A stretch of 64,000 nt of DNA from Betaproteobacteria bacterium (lineage in GTDB: Bacteria > Pseudomonadota > Gammaproteobacteria > Burkholderiales > Rhodocyclaceae). A model generated the notes under the pieces. It saw only the letters and a list, made by a program, of their open reading frames with translations, was not told the DNA's origin and did not search any database. Positions 25,348 to 36,001 of the stretch are shown piece by piece. The translations under genes were made by a program, and so were the position numbers. Every line of letters starts with the position of its first letter. Position 1 is the stretch's first letter. Location: the NCBI GenBank assembly GCA_016703785.1, contig JADJBM010000003.1:1-64000 (forward strand), written 5' to 3'.

Positions 25348-27810
25348 GCGGCCGGTGGCGAACTACTTTTCGCCCCTGACAAGGTGAAGCGCAGTGTCGT
25401 GCCCTGCCCTACGGCCGACTCTGCCCAGACCCGTCCGCCATGTCGGCGCACGATGCGGGCGACGGTGGCCAGGCCGATGCCGGTGCCCGCGAACTCCTCC
25501 GGCTTGTGCAGGCGCTGGAAGGGGGCAAACAGCCGGTCGGCGTACTTCATGTCGAAGCCCACACCGTTGTCGCGCACGAAGAAGACCTGCTCCCCGCCCT
25601 GCGTCTCGCGGCCGAACGCAATGCTCGGCGCGGCCACCTTGCCCGTGTACTTCCAGGCATTCTCCAGCAGGTTCTGCATCATCACGCGCAGCAACTGCGG
25701 GTCGCCGAAGGCCGTGCACTCTGCGGCGATGGCAACTTCCACGGCGCGCTCCGGCGCGCTGTGCGCCTGTTCCTCGAGAATTTCCATCGCCAGGCGGCTC
25801 AGGTCGACCTGGCTGCGGTGCATGCTGTGGCGGGTGACGCGCGACAGTTCCAGGATGTCGTCGATGAGGTTGCCCATGCGCTGGGCGGCGGCACGCACCC
25901 GTTCCAGATAGCCCCTCCCCTGCGCATCGAGCCGCTCGCCGTATTCCTCGGCGAGCAGGTGGGAGAAGCCGTCGATGCCGCGCAGGGGCGCCCTCAGGTC
26001 GTGCGAGATGGAGTAGGCGAAGGATTCCAGCTCCTTGTTGGCCGAAGTCAGTTCGGCCGTGCGTTCGCGCACGCGGTCTTCCAGTTCGGCGTTGAGGCGC
26101 TCGATCTCGGCCCTGGCCTGCACCAGTCCCGTGACGTCCTGGGTGGTGCCGATCGACTTGAGTGGTTTGCCGTCGGCGCCAACTATGGTTTCGGCCCGGA
26201 CATGCACGTGCTTGATGCGGCCGTCCGGCATTTGCAGCCGATAGGTGAACTCGCCCGTCCTGCCTTCCGCGATGGTTTGCCGAAAGGCCCTGTTGAAGGT
26301 TGCCCGATCGTCCGGGTGGAGCATCCTGAGGAATGCCGCGTAGCTCACCGTTCCCTGCGATGCCGTTGCCTCGAAGATACGGGTGATTTCCTCGGACCAT
26401 ACGAAGGAATCGTTGGCCAGGTCGAGTTCCCAGCTGCCGAAGCGGCCAATGCGCTGGGCTTCGCTGAGACGAACCTGATTGGCCTGCAGCGCCTGCTCGA
26501 TGCGCTTGCTGTCGGTGATGTCGTTGGTCAGCGCCAGGATATGGTCCTCACCCTCGATCTGGATGACTTCGGCTGAAATCTGGCAAATCCGCTGCTCGCC
26601 GGACTTGTTGATCCAATCGACCTCGAAGCGTTGCGTTGATCCGGCATGGCGCAGGGCCCGCGTCCAGGCGAGGCGCTCCTCAATCGAGCGCCAGAGTCCG
26701 ATTTCGGTGGAGCTGTGCCCGATCACCTCATCGCGCGGCCAGCCGAAGAGCAGTTCGAAGGCCGGGTTGATGTCGACGAAGCGGCCGTCCTCAAAGCGGG
26801 CAAGCGAGATCGGGATCGGGCTGGCCTGAAATACCTTGGCGAATTTTTCCTCGGTCTGGCTCAATGCGGCCTCGGCCCGCATCCGCTCCGTGACGTCCTG
26901 GATGATGGCCAGCACGCGCGGCATCTTGCCCCGTCTCCAGGTAGGCGACCGTCATCTCGATCTCTCGCCGTGCCTCTTTTTTGGTGATGATCGCCGTCCT
27001 GTAGCTGTTCTCGAACTGCTCGCCGCTGATGCGACGCTGGTGGTAGCCGCTGATCCGTTTGCGCTCATCCGGGTGTATCACGTCAAGGTAGCCGGGCAGG
27101 GACTTAATCTCCGCCGGCGCATAGCCGAAGATGCGGCATGCAGCCTCATTGACGTAGGTGATCTTCTTCCCCCTCGCGACAACGAACATGCCCAGCCCGG
27201 CATCTGACTGGGCCCGCACCAGGGTTTCATGAAAGGCGTGCTGCTCGCGCATCTCCTGCGCCAGACGCTTCTGACTGTCGAGCTGGCTGTCGCGTTCAGC
27301 GATGACGAGCATCAGCATCGCCACGATGACCGCCACGATGATGGTTTGCACCAACCAGGTGACAAGAGGCGGCGCCGGGGGAATGGGTTGCAGGATGTGG
27401 GTGGCGGTGGCCAGCGCGATGGCCAAACCGGCGGTCACGGTCAGCAGCCCCAGGATGATTGCCGTGCGCTTTCCCAGCAGCCAGCCGGCCAGCATGATGA
27501 TGGCGGGGTAGGAGAACACGATGGGGGAGCGCAGGCCCTCCGCCAGGACGCACATGACCGTCACCACCCCCCATGCGCCGTAGCAAAGCATCCGTAGCGA
27601 CCAGTCGACCCGGGCGCGCCAGAGCGCGATCGCGGCGGCGCAGGACACGAGCATCATCAGCCACGCACCGAGGGCCCGGATCGAATGGCCCTCCGGCACG
27701 ATGAAAGGCAGGACCAGCAGGAAGCCGCCGCAGCCGGCGGCGGTCAGGGTGATGGCCAGACGCAGGAATTCAACGCGCTGCAGCGTGCTGTTAATAGGCT
27801 CGCTTGTCAT
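25308..27810 (-). pseudogene. Membrane PAS-domain sensor histidine kinase, one frameshift
   Basis: About 833 residues if joined. Residues 1-190 contain about six membrane helices (for example LGLLTVTAGLAIALATATHI). Three PAS domains follow (around 205-310, 340-450 and 460-580; KVFQASPIPISLARFEDGRF is the second). A dimerisation domain holds the phospho-acceptor His in AYSISHDLRAPLRGIDGFSH (about 600), and the ATPase domain has the N and G boxes (LENAWKYTG, GTGIGLATVARIV). The frame breaks at 26929-26932 where a four-base run (CCCC on the plus strand) replaces three; correcting it gives LETGKMPRVLAIIQDVTER. No response regulator is adjacent. Confidence 0.8.
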
Positions 27811-28000
27811 GAGGGGTCATGACCGGGACCGGACAGGCTGAAGAGTTTGACGCGCCATCGAATGGTTCGGGGAGTCGGAGCCTGTACAGACAATAGCAAA
27901 TGCCAACAAAAGCGCAAACACTGATGCACGCGATGGATGCCCGAGCACAAGGAATGCTGCGCCGGAATGCTGCGCCGCGCAAAATCGTCCAGGGTTCGAG

Positions 28001-29239
28001 CTATTTCACCATGCGCGGCGCCGAGTCGCGCAGGATGAGCGAAGGCGAGGCGAAGGGGGCGAGGCGTTCGAGAAGGTCCAGCAGTTCCAGCGCCGGCGCG
28101 TTGCCGAAGAACTTCGCCCTCGGCGTTTCCATCCAGATGCGGTCGCTGTAGAGCCAGATCTCGTGCGGTGTGTCGCCGATGCCGTCGCCGTCGCGGTCGA
28201 AGCCGCGGTAATCGCTCCAGGTATTGCCGCGCCACAGGTTGGCCTCGCCCACGCCGGCGGCGCTGACGGCCACCTGCGTCAGGTTGTTCTCGAAGCGGTT
28301 GCCGGTAATGCGGTGGCCGCCCTTCTCGCCGTAGAAATACATGCCGATCACGTTGTGCGCGAAGCGGTTATTGCGCACCGTGAGTGCGGCCTCCGCGTTG
28401 AGTGGCGCATTGGCGGAGAGGCCGGCAGCGCAATGCAGCACCACGTTGTCCTCGATCAGCGCCTCGCCGCTGTCCTTGACGGTGATGCCGGCGCCGCCGC
28501 CGTCGAGCGCATGGGCGACGGTGTTGCCGCGCAGCGTCAGGTCCGGCGAGTAGAGCACGGCGATGCCGGTGTCGGTGTCGCGGATGTCGTTCCGTTCCAC
28601 CAGGGCGCGCGGCGAGAAGACGAACTGCATGCCGTAGCGGCCGTCGACGAGGCGGTTGCCGGCGATGCGGTTGTCGGGCGAGTTGGCGAAGGTGAGGTCG
28701 CGCACGCGGGAGAAGACGTTGTCCTCGATGCGGTTGTGGCGGCTGTTCCACAGGCGCAGGCCATCGCCACGCTGGCCGCGCGGCGCGGGGCGTCCGCTGA
28801 CAACGTTGCCGACGATGCGGTTGCGGTTGCCCTGCCTGACGTGGATGCCGAACAGCACGTCTTCGATGACGTTGCCTTCGACGAGGTTGTCGTCCCCCTC
28901 GATGAGCAGACCGGCGTCGACGGCGTCGTGGCTGTCGCCCGAGCCGGCGATGGCGAGGCCGCGCAGCGTGGCGCCGCTGGCGTGGAGGGTGAGCACCGTG
29001 CCTTTGCCGCCGCCTTCCAGCCGCAGCTTGCCGCCGCCGTCGAGCGTCATCGGCCGCTCGATGAGTGCCGGCCCGGCATACGTGCCGGGCGCCGGGCGCA
29101 GCACGCCGCCGGACGGGGTGGCGTCGATCAGCGGCTGCAAGGATTGCAGGGGCGGTGATGCGTGCGCCAGCGCGAAGGGAAGAAAAAAAATGAAAGTCAG
29201 TACCATAGAAACAAGGGCTGGCACCAGTCTGTGCAGCAC
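28001..29239 (-). CDS. NosD-like parallel beta-helix protein
   Basis: 412 residues with a signal peptide (VSMVLTFIFFLPFALAHA). The rest is a right-handed parallel beta-helix of NosD/CASH type with repeats such as RIVGNVVSG, RIEDNVFSR, RIAGNRLVDG, LIEDNVVLHCAAG, and the C-terminal NosD segment WSDYRGFDRDGDGIGD plus WLYSDRIWMETPRAKFF. NosD helps copper insertion into nitrous oxide reductase in denitrifiers. No nosZ, nosR, nosF, nosY or nosL gene is adjacent, so a different cargo is likely or the operon is split. Confidence 0.85.
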   Translation of the reverse strand: MLHRLVPALVSMVLTFIFFLPFALAHASPPLQSLQPLIDATPSGGVLRPAPGTYAGPALIERPMTLDGGGKLRLEGGGKGTVLTLHASGATLRGLAIAGSGDSHDAVDAGLLIEGDDNLVEGNVIEDVLFGIHVRQGNRNRIVGNVVSGRPAPRGQRGDGLRLWNSRHNRIEDNVFSRVRDLTFANSPDNRIAGNRLVDGRYGMQFVFSPRALVERNDIRDTDTGIAVLYSPDLTLRGNTVAHALDGGGAGITVKDSGEALIEDNVVLHCAAGLSANAPLNAEAALTVRNNRFAHNVIGMYFYGEKGGHRITGNRFENNLTQVAVSAAGVGEANLWRGNTWSDYRGFDRDGDGIGDTPHEIWLYSDRIWMETPRAKFFGNAPALELLDLLERLAPFASPSLILRDSAPRMVK

Positions 29240-29287
29240 GGCGCTATTGTTGCTGCCTGGGCAGGCCGTGCCTTGCCCTGAGTCAAG

Positions 29288-30268
29288 CTACCAGCTGCCC
29301 GAGGCCCCGCCGCCGCCTGAACTGCCGCCCCCGCCGGAGAATCCGCCACTGCTACTGCTACTGGAGGAGCGCGAACTCCACGAAGAAGAGCTGCTGCTCG
29401 AACTGCCGCCCAGGGTGAAGCCGCCGATGCGGGCGCTGCCCTTTGTCTTCAGGTCGTTCTGCGCCTTCCCGTACCAGGACGAGCGGGTGACGAGCAGTTT
29501 GGCAATGGGAAAGCCGACGAGATAGATGCCGAGCAGGATGAGCGCCCCTTTCACGCCGACCACGACGATGGGGAACATGGCCCAGAAGGGGATGAGGAAG
29601 AAGTAGAGGAACCAGCCCATGCCCGGCGTGACGATGCCGATGACGGTGAACAGGCCGATGATGCCGAAGATGAAGGCGCCGAAGAGGATGCGCTCGGTCA
29701 GCGGCAGGTCCGGTCCATCGAACAGGCTGTCGGATTTCTGCGTGTCGCCTGAGTTTGAGTCGGGCGGGTCGGCGGGCAGCGCATCCGTGCCGGCGACCTG
29801 GCCGATGACGGCCTGCACGCCGGCTGCGATGCCGGCTTCGTAGTCGCCTTCCTTGAAGCGCGGCGTCATCACGTTGCGGATGATGCGGCTGGCGGCGACG
29901 TCGGTCAGCGTGTCCTCCAGGCCGTAGCCGACCTCGATGCGCATGCGCCGCTCGCTCGGTGCCACCAGCAGCAGTACGCCGTTGTCCCTGCCCTTCTGCC
30001 CCAGCTTCCAGGCGTTGAACACGGCGAGAGCGTATTCCTCGACGCTTTCGCCGTCGAGCGAGGGCACGGTGAGTACGGCGATCTGGTTGCCGGTTTCCGC
30101 CTCGTGCGCCTTGAGCAGGGCATTCAGTTTCTCCTTCGTGCCGGCACCGAGGAGTTCCGCGTTGTCGGTAATGCGGCCGGAGAGGTAGGGCACGTCCGCG
30201 GCAAAGGCGCGCATGCAGGCGAGCAAGAGGCAGAACAAAAGTGCGCAGCGGCCCATCGCCAGGTTCAT
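29288..30268 (-). CDS. TPM-domain (YgcG-like) membrane protein
   Basis: 326 residues. A signal peptide (LLFCLLLACMRAFAA) is followed by the TPM domain (RITDNAELLGAGTKEKLNAL, AETGNQIAVLTVPSLDGESV, RDNGVLLLVAPSERRMRIEV, VGYGLEDTLTD). After a linker come two or three membrane helices and a Ser/Gly-rich tail (GGSSSS then SGGGG) typical of YgcG-type proteins. TPM proteins act in envelope or photosystem quality control; bacterial function is poorly known. It overlaps the second TPM gene by ATGA. Confidence 0.85.
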   Translation of the reverse strand: MNLAMGRCALLFCLLLACMRAFAADVPYLSGRITDNAELLGAGTKEKLNALLKAHEAETGNQIAVLTVPSLDGESVEEYALAVFNAWKLGQKGRDNGVLLLVAPSERRMRIEVGYGLEDTLTDVAASRIIRNVMTPRFKEGDYEAGIAAGVQAVIGQVAGTDALPADPPDSNSGDTQKSDSLFDGPDLPLTERILFGAFIFGIIGLFTVIGIVTPGMGWFLYFFLIPFWAMFPIVVVGVKGALILLGIYLVGFPIAKLLVTRSSWYGKAQNDLKTKGSARIGGFTLGGSSSSSSSSWSSRSSSSSSSGGFSGGGGSSGGGGASGSW

Positions 30269-30885
30269 GCGCCCTTCTCCTCGATGACTTCCTGCACGAT
30301 CTCGTCGTCGCCCTCGCCGCCGGCGAAACCTCGCGCGACGAGCAGCGCCTCCAGGGCATTGAGCCCGTCCTGCAGGGCGGCGGCCTGCCGCCCGCCGGAG
30401 AGCGCGGGCGTCATCAGCGCGACGATGTCCTTGAGCTCCGCATCGCCGATGCGCTCGCGCAGGCCGCTGTCGGGCAGGATGACCACGCTGCGTTCGAACA
30501 GGCCGACCAGGATGAGGATGCCGCAGCGGTTGCGGGTATTGAACAGCGCGTGCCTGAGGAAAAGCGATTCGGCATACTGGCGCACCTCGGCGTCTCGACG
30601 CCCGGCAACAAGGAAGAGGCGGGCGAAGGCGGGCAGGAAGATGGTGGCGAGCGCTGCCGCGGCGCCGGCCCCGAGCAAAGCCAGCGTTGCCAGGATGGCA
30701 CCCTGCAGGCCGAGCGCCACGGCCAGCGCCGCCAGGGCGGCGCCCAGGGCGAAGGCCTTCCAGGGTATCTCGGGATATGCGTCGCACTTGTCCGCCAGCA
30801 CTGCGACGACCTGCACGCCGGTGCGCGCTTCGAGGCGCTCGGCGCGCTCGGTGATGCCTTGCCGGTCGTTCTCGCTGAGGTTCAT
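30265..30885 (-). CDS. Second TPM-domain membrane protein
   Basis: 206 residues without a clear signal peptide. Two membrane helices follow IPWKAFALGAALAALAVALG; the TPM fold includes ARTGVQVVAVLADK at the front and RNRCGILILVGLFERSVVI behind. It lies upstream and overlaps the first TPM gene, so the two form a translationally coupled pair. In many bacteria such a pair is joined to a LemA gene, which is not present here. Confidence 0.8.
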   Translation of the reverse strand: MNLSENDRQGITERAERLEARTGVQVVAVLADKCDAYPEIPWKAFALGAALAALAVALGLQGAILATLALLGAGAAAALATIFLPAFARLFLVAGRRDAEVRQYAESLFLRHALFNTRNRCGILILVGLFERSVVILPDSGLRERIGDAELKDIVALMTPALSGGRQAAALQDGLNALEALLVARGFAGGEGDDEIVQEVIEEKGA

Positions 30886-30947
30886 GGCGTCTGCCTGCCG
30901 GGCCGAATTCGGTGGAAGCGTATCACGGCGCTGCCCTAGCAGGAGAG

Positions 30948-31523
30948 TCAGAACCCGGCACCGGGCCGGGTGAGGTATTCGATTTCCTCCGGCGTCGAGG
31001 TGCGCCCGAGAATCGCGTTGCGGTGGGGAAAGCGGCCGAAGCGGCGGATCACGTCGCGATGCCGCTCGGCGTAATCGAGGTAGGAGGCGAATGCCTCTCC
31101 CTGTTTGGCCAGTTCGGAGAACAGCGCCACGGCGCGGTCCTGCATGGCCATGTCCTCGCAGTGCTCGAACGGCAGGTAGATGAACGCCCGCGCCACTGGC
31201 ATAAGTTGCGCATCGAAGCCCTGTGCCACGGCCTGTTGCGCCAGGGCGAGCGCCTTGGCGTCGGTGGCGAAGGCGCGCGCATCGTCGCGGAAGAGGTTGC
31301 GCGGGAACTGGTCGAGCAGCACGATCAGCGCCAGCAGGCTCTCCGGCTGCGCTGCCCAGTCGTCCAGGCGGTCCACCGTGGCCGCCTCCAGCAGGGGCAG
31401 GAAGCGCTGACGGATTTGCGCGTCGAAGGCCGCATTTTTCTCGAACCAGCATTTGCGCAGCAGGCCGTGCTCCGCGCCGCCCTTGGCGCCGAACCAGAAT
31501 TCAAGAACCTCCGCGGGATTCAC
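30948..31523 (-). CDS. DUF924 family protein
   Basis: 191 residues. The family pattern is plain: VLEFWFG near the N-terminus, LLDQFPRNLFRDDARAFATD in the middle, then FIYLPFEHCEDMAMQD, and HRDVIRRFGRFPHRNAILGR at the end. It is an all-alpha, TPR-like fold with no known biochemical role. The start is GTG at 31521-31523, overlapping the stop of the M23 gene by GTGA, so it is translationally coupled to it. Confidence 0.9.
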   Translation of the reverse strand: MNPAEVLEFWFGAKGGAEHGLLRKCWFEKNAAFDAQIRQRFLPLLEAATVDRLDDWAAQPESLLALIVLLDQFPRNLFRDDARAFATDAKALALAQQAVAQGFDAQLMPVARAFIYLPFEHCEDMAMQDRAVALFSELAKQGEAFASYLDYAERHRDVIRRFGRFPHRNAILGRTSTPEEIEYLTRPGAGF

Positions 31524-32356
31524 TTCACTGCCTTCGGCAGGAACAGCCGCGGGTCCACCGCCGTGCCGTTGGCAATGACCGTCCAGTGCAGGTGCGGGCC
31601 GCTGGTGCGACCGGTATTGCCGGACAGTCCGATGCGCTGGCCGGCGGCGACAGGCTCGCCCGGCCGCACGTTGCTGCGCTCGAGGTGGCAGTACAGCGTG
31701 ACCACGCCCTGGCCGTGGTCGATGTAGACCGAGTTGCCGTTGAAGAAATAATCGCCGGTGTCGACGACCACGCCGGCGCCGGCGGCCAGCACGGGCGTGC
31801 CGACGGGCACGGCGACATCGATGCCGGCGTGCGGACTGCGCTCCAGGCCGTTGATGATGCGGCGCAGGCCGAAATTGCCGCTGAGCCTGCCCTGCGCGGG
31901 CTGGCGGAATGCCAGGTCGGGCGCCGGCTCGTCGCGGAAGGCGGCCTTGATCTCGCCGATGCGCTTCTGTTCGCGCGCGATGCGCAGTTCGTCCTCCGGC
32001 AGCGGTTCCACCTTGCGCTGGTCGGGCACCGTGAAGCGCTGCAGCGCGTAGCGCTTGGCGGCGACGTGGAGCGGCCTGGTTTCTTCCGCGCGGCCGGGAT
32101 GGGCGATGCGCAGTTCATGCACGCCGGGTTCGAGGCTCAGGGGCAGGCCGACCAGGGCGACCCAGCCCTGACGGTTGCGCAGCACGGCGACGCGCTTCTC
32201 CTGAAACCAGACGTGGGGAGCGTGCGCCGCCTGGCCGAGGCGAATGAGGGCGATGCCGCCGGGCACGGCGTCCTCTCTTGGCAGGGCGTGGGCGACCGGC
32301 AGGGCGGCAAGAAAACCCAGCACGATTCCGATCAGTTGTCTGAAAAACGCATTCAT
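31520..32356 (-). CDS. M23-family (LytM) metallopeptidase, exported
   Basis: 278 residues with signal peptide (LIGIVLGFLAALPVAHALPR). The C-terminal LytM domain has the zinc ligands in ERSPHAGIDVAVP (HxxxD) and GPHLHWTVIANG (HxH); FGLRRIINGLERSP is the usual lead-in. The N-terminal part (HVWFQEKRVAVLRNRQGW) is an all-beta domain found in exported M23 endopeptidases. It would cut peptidoglycan crosslinks in the periplasm. The ATG at 32356 was chosen over a TTG four codons upstream. Confidence 0.9.
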   Translation of the reverse strand: MNAFFRQLIGIVLGFLAALPVAHALPREDAVPGGIALIRLGQAAHAPHVWFQEKRVAVLRNRQGWVALVGLPLSLEPGVHELRIAHPGRAEETRPLHVAAKRYALQRFTVPDQRKVEPLPEDELRIAREQKRIGEIKAAFRDEPAPDLAFRQPAQGRLSGNFGLRRIINGLERSPHAGIDVAVPVGTPVLAAGAGVVVDTGDYFFNGNSVYIDHGQGVVTLYCHLERSNVRPGEPVAAGQRIGLSGNTGRTSGPHLHWTVIANGTAVDPRLFLPKAVK

Positions 32357-32415
32357 GGCTGCAGTCAAATTGTAGCCGCTTGCGCCGTGCCGGGTTTCGT
32401 CCTATGTTGGAACGC

Positions 32416-33327
32416 ATGACGAAACGGCGCGCATTCCTGCGCGGCATGACGGGCCTGGGCGCGGCGCTGCTGCTCGATCCGGCGCTGGCGCAGGCGCGCC
32501 TGCCGCTGACCAGGCCGATTCCCGCCACGGGCGAACGCATTCCGCTGATCGGCATGGGTTCGTGGCTGACTTTCGACGTCAGCTCGGGTACCGGCGCACG
32601 CGATCGGCTGCAGCCGGTGCTGCAGGCCTTCTTCGACCACGGCGGCCGCCTCATCGATTCCTCGCCGATGTACGGCACGGCCGAGCGCGTCATCGGCGAA
32701 CTGCTGCCGCGCATGAAGGGGCGCGAATCGCTGTTCTCCGCCAGCAAGGTGTGGATCTACGGCCAGGCGCTGGGGCGGCGGCAGATGGAAACCTCGCGCC
32801 AGTTGTGGGGCGTGCCGCGCTTCGACCTCATGCAGATCCACAACATGCTCGACTGGGAGGGGCACCTCGAGGTGCTGCGCGAGATGAAGCGGGCGGAGCG
32901 CCTGCGCTACCTCGGCATCACCACTTCGCATGGCCGCCGCCACGACGACATGCTGGAGGCCATGCGCCGCACGGATTTCGATTTCGTGCAATTTACCTAC
33001 GGCCTGCACGACCGCGAGGCGGAGCGCCGGCTGCTGCCGCTGGCCGCCGAACGGGGCATGGCCGTCATTGCCAACCGCCCCTTCGATGGCGGCGCGCTGT
33101 TCGACCGCGTGCGCGGCAAGCCGTTGCCGGCCTGGGCGGGCGAGGCCGATTGCGCCAACTGGGCGCAGTTCTTCCTGAAGTTCATCGTCTCGCATCCGGC
33201 GGTGACCTGCGCCATTCCCGCCACCTCGAATCCGGCCCACATGCTGGAGAACATGGGCGCCAATTTCGGCCGCCTGCCCGATGCGGCGCTGCGCCGGCGC
33301 ATGGCCAGGTACTTCGACTCCCTCTAG
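32416..33327 (+). CDS. Tat-exported aldo/keto reductase
   Basis: 303 residues with a twin-arginine signal (TKRRAFLRGMTGLGAALLL). The aldo/keto reductase fold shows IDSSPMYGTAERVIG (catalytic Tyr), SASKVWIYGQ (catalytic Lys), LMQIHNMLDW and FVQFTYGLH. Export of an NAD(P)H enzyme is unusual, but periplasmic members of this group are known. An ATG at 32404 would add four residues. It is convergent with the tandem UvrA gene and overlaps it by 4 bp. Confidence 0.85.
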   Translation: MTKRRAFLRGMTGLGAALLLDPALAQARLPLTRPIPATGERIPLIGMGSWLTFDVSSGTGARDRLQPVLQAFFDHGGRLIDSSPMYGTAERVIGELLPRMKGRESLFSASKVWIYGQALGRRQMETSRQLWGVPRFDLMQIHNMLDWEGHLEVLREMKRAERLRYLGITTSHGRRHDDMLEAMRRTDFDFVQFTYGLHDREAERRLLPLAAERGMAVIANRPFDGGALFDRVRGKPLPAWAGEADCANWAQFFLKFIVSHPAVTCAIPATSNPAHMLENMGANFGRLPDAALRRRMARYFDSL

Positions 33328-35956
33328 CGTGAGCGTTCGCGCAGGAAATCCTTGAGGATGCGGCCGGTGTGGGAGGCCGCCCGCGCCACCTTTTCCGGCG
33401 CGCCCTGCGCGACGATGCGCCCGCCGGCGTCGCCGCCTTCCGGGCCGAGGTCGATGATCCAGTCGGCCTCGGCCATGACGTCGAGGTTGTGCTCGATCAC
33501 CACCACCGTGTTGCCGCCGTCGACCAGGCGGTGCAGGACGCGGGTGAGCTTCTCCACGTCGGCCATGTGCAGGCCGACCGTCGGTTCGTCGAGGACGTAG
33601 AGGGTGTGGGCGTTCTGTACCCCCCGGCGCGGCGCGGCGTCGCCGCGTACCTTGGCCAGTTCGGTCACCAGCTTGATGCGCTGCGCCTCGCCGCCGGAGA
33701 GCGTCGGGCTCTGCTGGCCGAGGGTGAGGTAGCCGAGGCCGACATCCTGCAGCAGGCGCAGGGCGTGGTGGATGGACGGATGCACGGAAAAGAACTCCAC
33801 GGCCTCGTCGATGCTCATGGCCAGCACCTCGCCGATGCTCTTCCCCTTCCAGCGCACCATCAGCGTCTCGGCGTTGAAACGCGTGCCGCGGCAAGAGTCG
33901 CAGGGCACTTTCACGTCGGGCAGGAAGCTCATTTCGATCTTCTGCACGCCCTGGCCCTCGCAGGCCTCGCAGCGTCCGCCGGCGGTGTTGAAGGAAAAGC
34001 GCGAGGCTGAATAGCCACGGATGCGCGACTCCGAAGTGTCGGCGAAGAGCTTGCGCACGGCATCCCAGAAGCCGACATAGGTGGCGGGGCAGGAGCGCGG
34101 CGTCTTGCCGATGGGCGTCTGGTCGACTTCCAGCACGCGGGCGACGGCCTCCCAGCCGCGCAGCTCGCGGCAGCCGTGCAGGGGCGCGCTGCGCTTCCTG
34201 CGCTCCCCTGCCAGCAGCCGCTGCAGGTTGTCGTGCAGCACCTCGCGCGCGAGCGTCGACTTGCCCGAGCCGGAGACGCCCGTCACCACCGTCAGGCGGC
34301 CGAGCGGCAGGCGCAGGTCGAGGCGTTTCAGGTTGTGCAGGCCGGCGCCGAGGATCTCGATCGCCGTGTCGTGGGGGCTGACTTTCCGCCGCGCGGCGAG
34401 CGGATGCAGCAGCGGCTGCGCCAGGCAGCGGCCGGTGACCGAGTCGGGATGGCGCATCAGCTCCGCCGCCGTGCCCTCGGCGACGACGCGGCCGCCCTGC
34501 GTGCCGGCGCCGGGGCCGAGGTCGAGCACGTGGTCGGCGCGGCGGATGGTGTCCTCGTCGTGCTCCACCACCACCAGCGTGTTGCCCTTGGCCTCCAGCT
34601 TCGCCAGCGTGTCGAGCAGGATGCGGTTGTCGCGCGGGTGCAGGCCGATGGTCGGTTCGTCGAGGATGTAGCAGACGCCCTGCAGGTTGGAGCCGAGCTG
34701 GGCGGCCAGGCGGATGCGCTGCGCCTCGCCGCCGGAGAGCGTCGGCGCGGCGCGGTCCAGCGCCAGGTAGTCGAGGCCGACTTCGCGCAGGAAGGCCAGG
34801 CGTGCGTTGATTTCGACCAGGAGGTCGCGGGCGATGCCCTGCTCGCGGCCGGCGAGCTTGAGGCCGGCGAAGAAGCGCTCGAGGTCGGCCACCGGCAGCG
34901 CCGAGAGGGCGGCGATGGAATGCTCGCGGAAGCGCACCGCCAGCGCGGTCGGATTCAGGCGCTGGCCGGAACAGGCGGGGCAGGCTTCGGCGTCCCCCTC
35001 GAACCATTCGTTCCACCAGATCTCCTCGCCGGTCTGCTCGGCGTCGAAGCCGGCGATGGCCAGCCCCGTGCCGTAGCAGCTGCCGCACCAGCCGTGCTTG
35101 GAGTTGTAGGAGAACAGGCGCGGGTCGGGCTCGGCGAAGCTCTTGCCGCAGGACGGGGCAGGCGCGCTTCGTCGAGAAGGCGGTCTGCTCAGCGCGCTTC
35201 GTCCCTGCCGGAGCCTGCGGCCACGCCTGCCAGCTGGTCGAGCGGGCCGACCACCTGCAGCGTGCCCTTGCCGTATTCCAGCGCGCGGGCCAGCGCCGCG
35301 CGCAGCGCAGCTTCGTTGTCCGCCGAGACGACGAGGTCGGCCACCGGCAGCTCGATGTTGTGCTCGCGGAAGCGGTCGAGGCGCGGCCACTGGCCCGTCG
35401 GCAGGAAGGCGCCGTCGACGCGCAGGTGCGTGAAGCCCTTGCCCGCCGCCCACTTGGCGAGGTCGGTGTAATAGCCCTTGCGCGCCACCACCAGCGGCGC
35501 CAGCAGGCCGATGTGGCGGCCGCGCCAGTCGCGCAGGATGCGCGCGGCGATGGCTTCCTCGCTCTGCGGCTCGATCGGCACGGCGCAGTCGGGGCAGTGC
35601 TGCGTGCCGAGCTTGACGTAGAGCAGGCGCAGGAAGTGCTGGATCTCGGTGAGCGTGCCGACGGTGCTCTTGCGCCCGCCGCGGCTGGTGCGCTGCTCGA
35701 TGGCCACTGTCGGCGGAATGCCGAAGATGGCGTCGACGTCCGGCCGCGCCGAGGGCTGCACGAACTGGCGGGCATAGGCGTTGAGCGATTCGAGGTAGCG
35801 CCGTTGCCCTTCGGCGAAGAGGATGTCGAAGGCCAGGGTCGACTTGCCCGAGCCGGAGACGCCGGTGATGACGGTGAAGCGGTTGCGCGGGATGTCGACG
35901 TCCACGCCCTTCAGGTTGTGCTCGCGGGCGTTGTGGATGCGGATCACCCCTCGGCG

Positions 35957-36001
35957 CTCTCCCCGGGCGGGGGCGGACTGGCTCGCGCCCCGCGGGGAGA
36001 G
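35957..36001. repeat. CCCTCTCCCC-type palindrome inside the UvrA-like gene
   Basis: CTCTCCCC (35957-35964) pairs with GGGGAGAG (35994-36001) in the linker between the first and second UvrA units. It resembles the intergenic palindrome at 21396. Translated, the region reads as a low-complexity Pro/Arg stretch (WPSPRPLPAGRE), so a repeat has entered a linker that tolerates it, or the interval is not coding. Confidence 0.6.
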
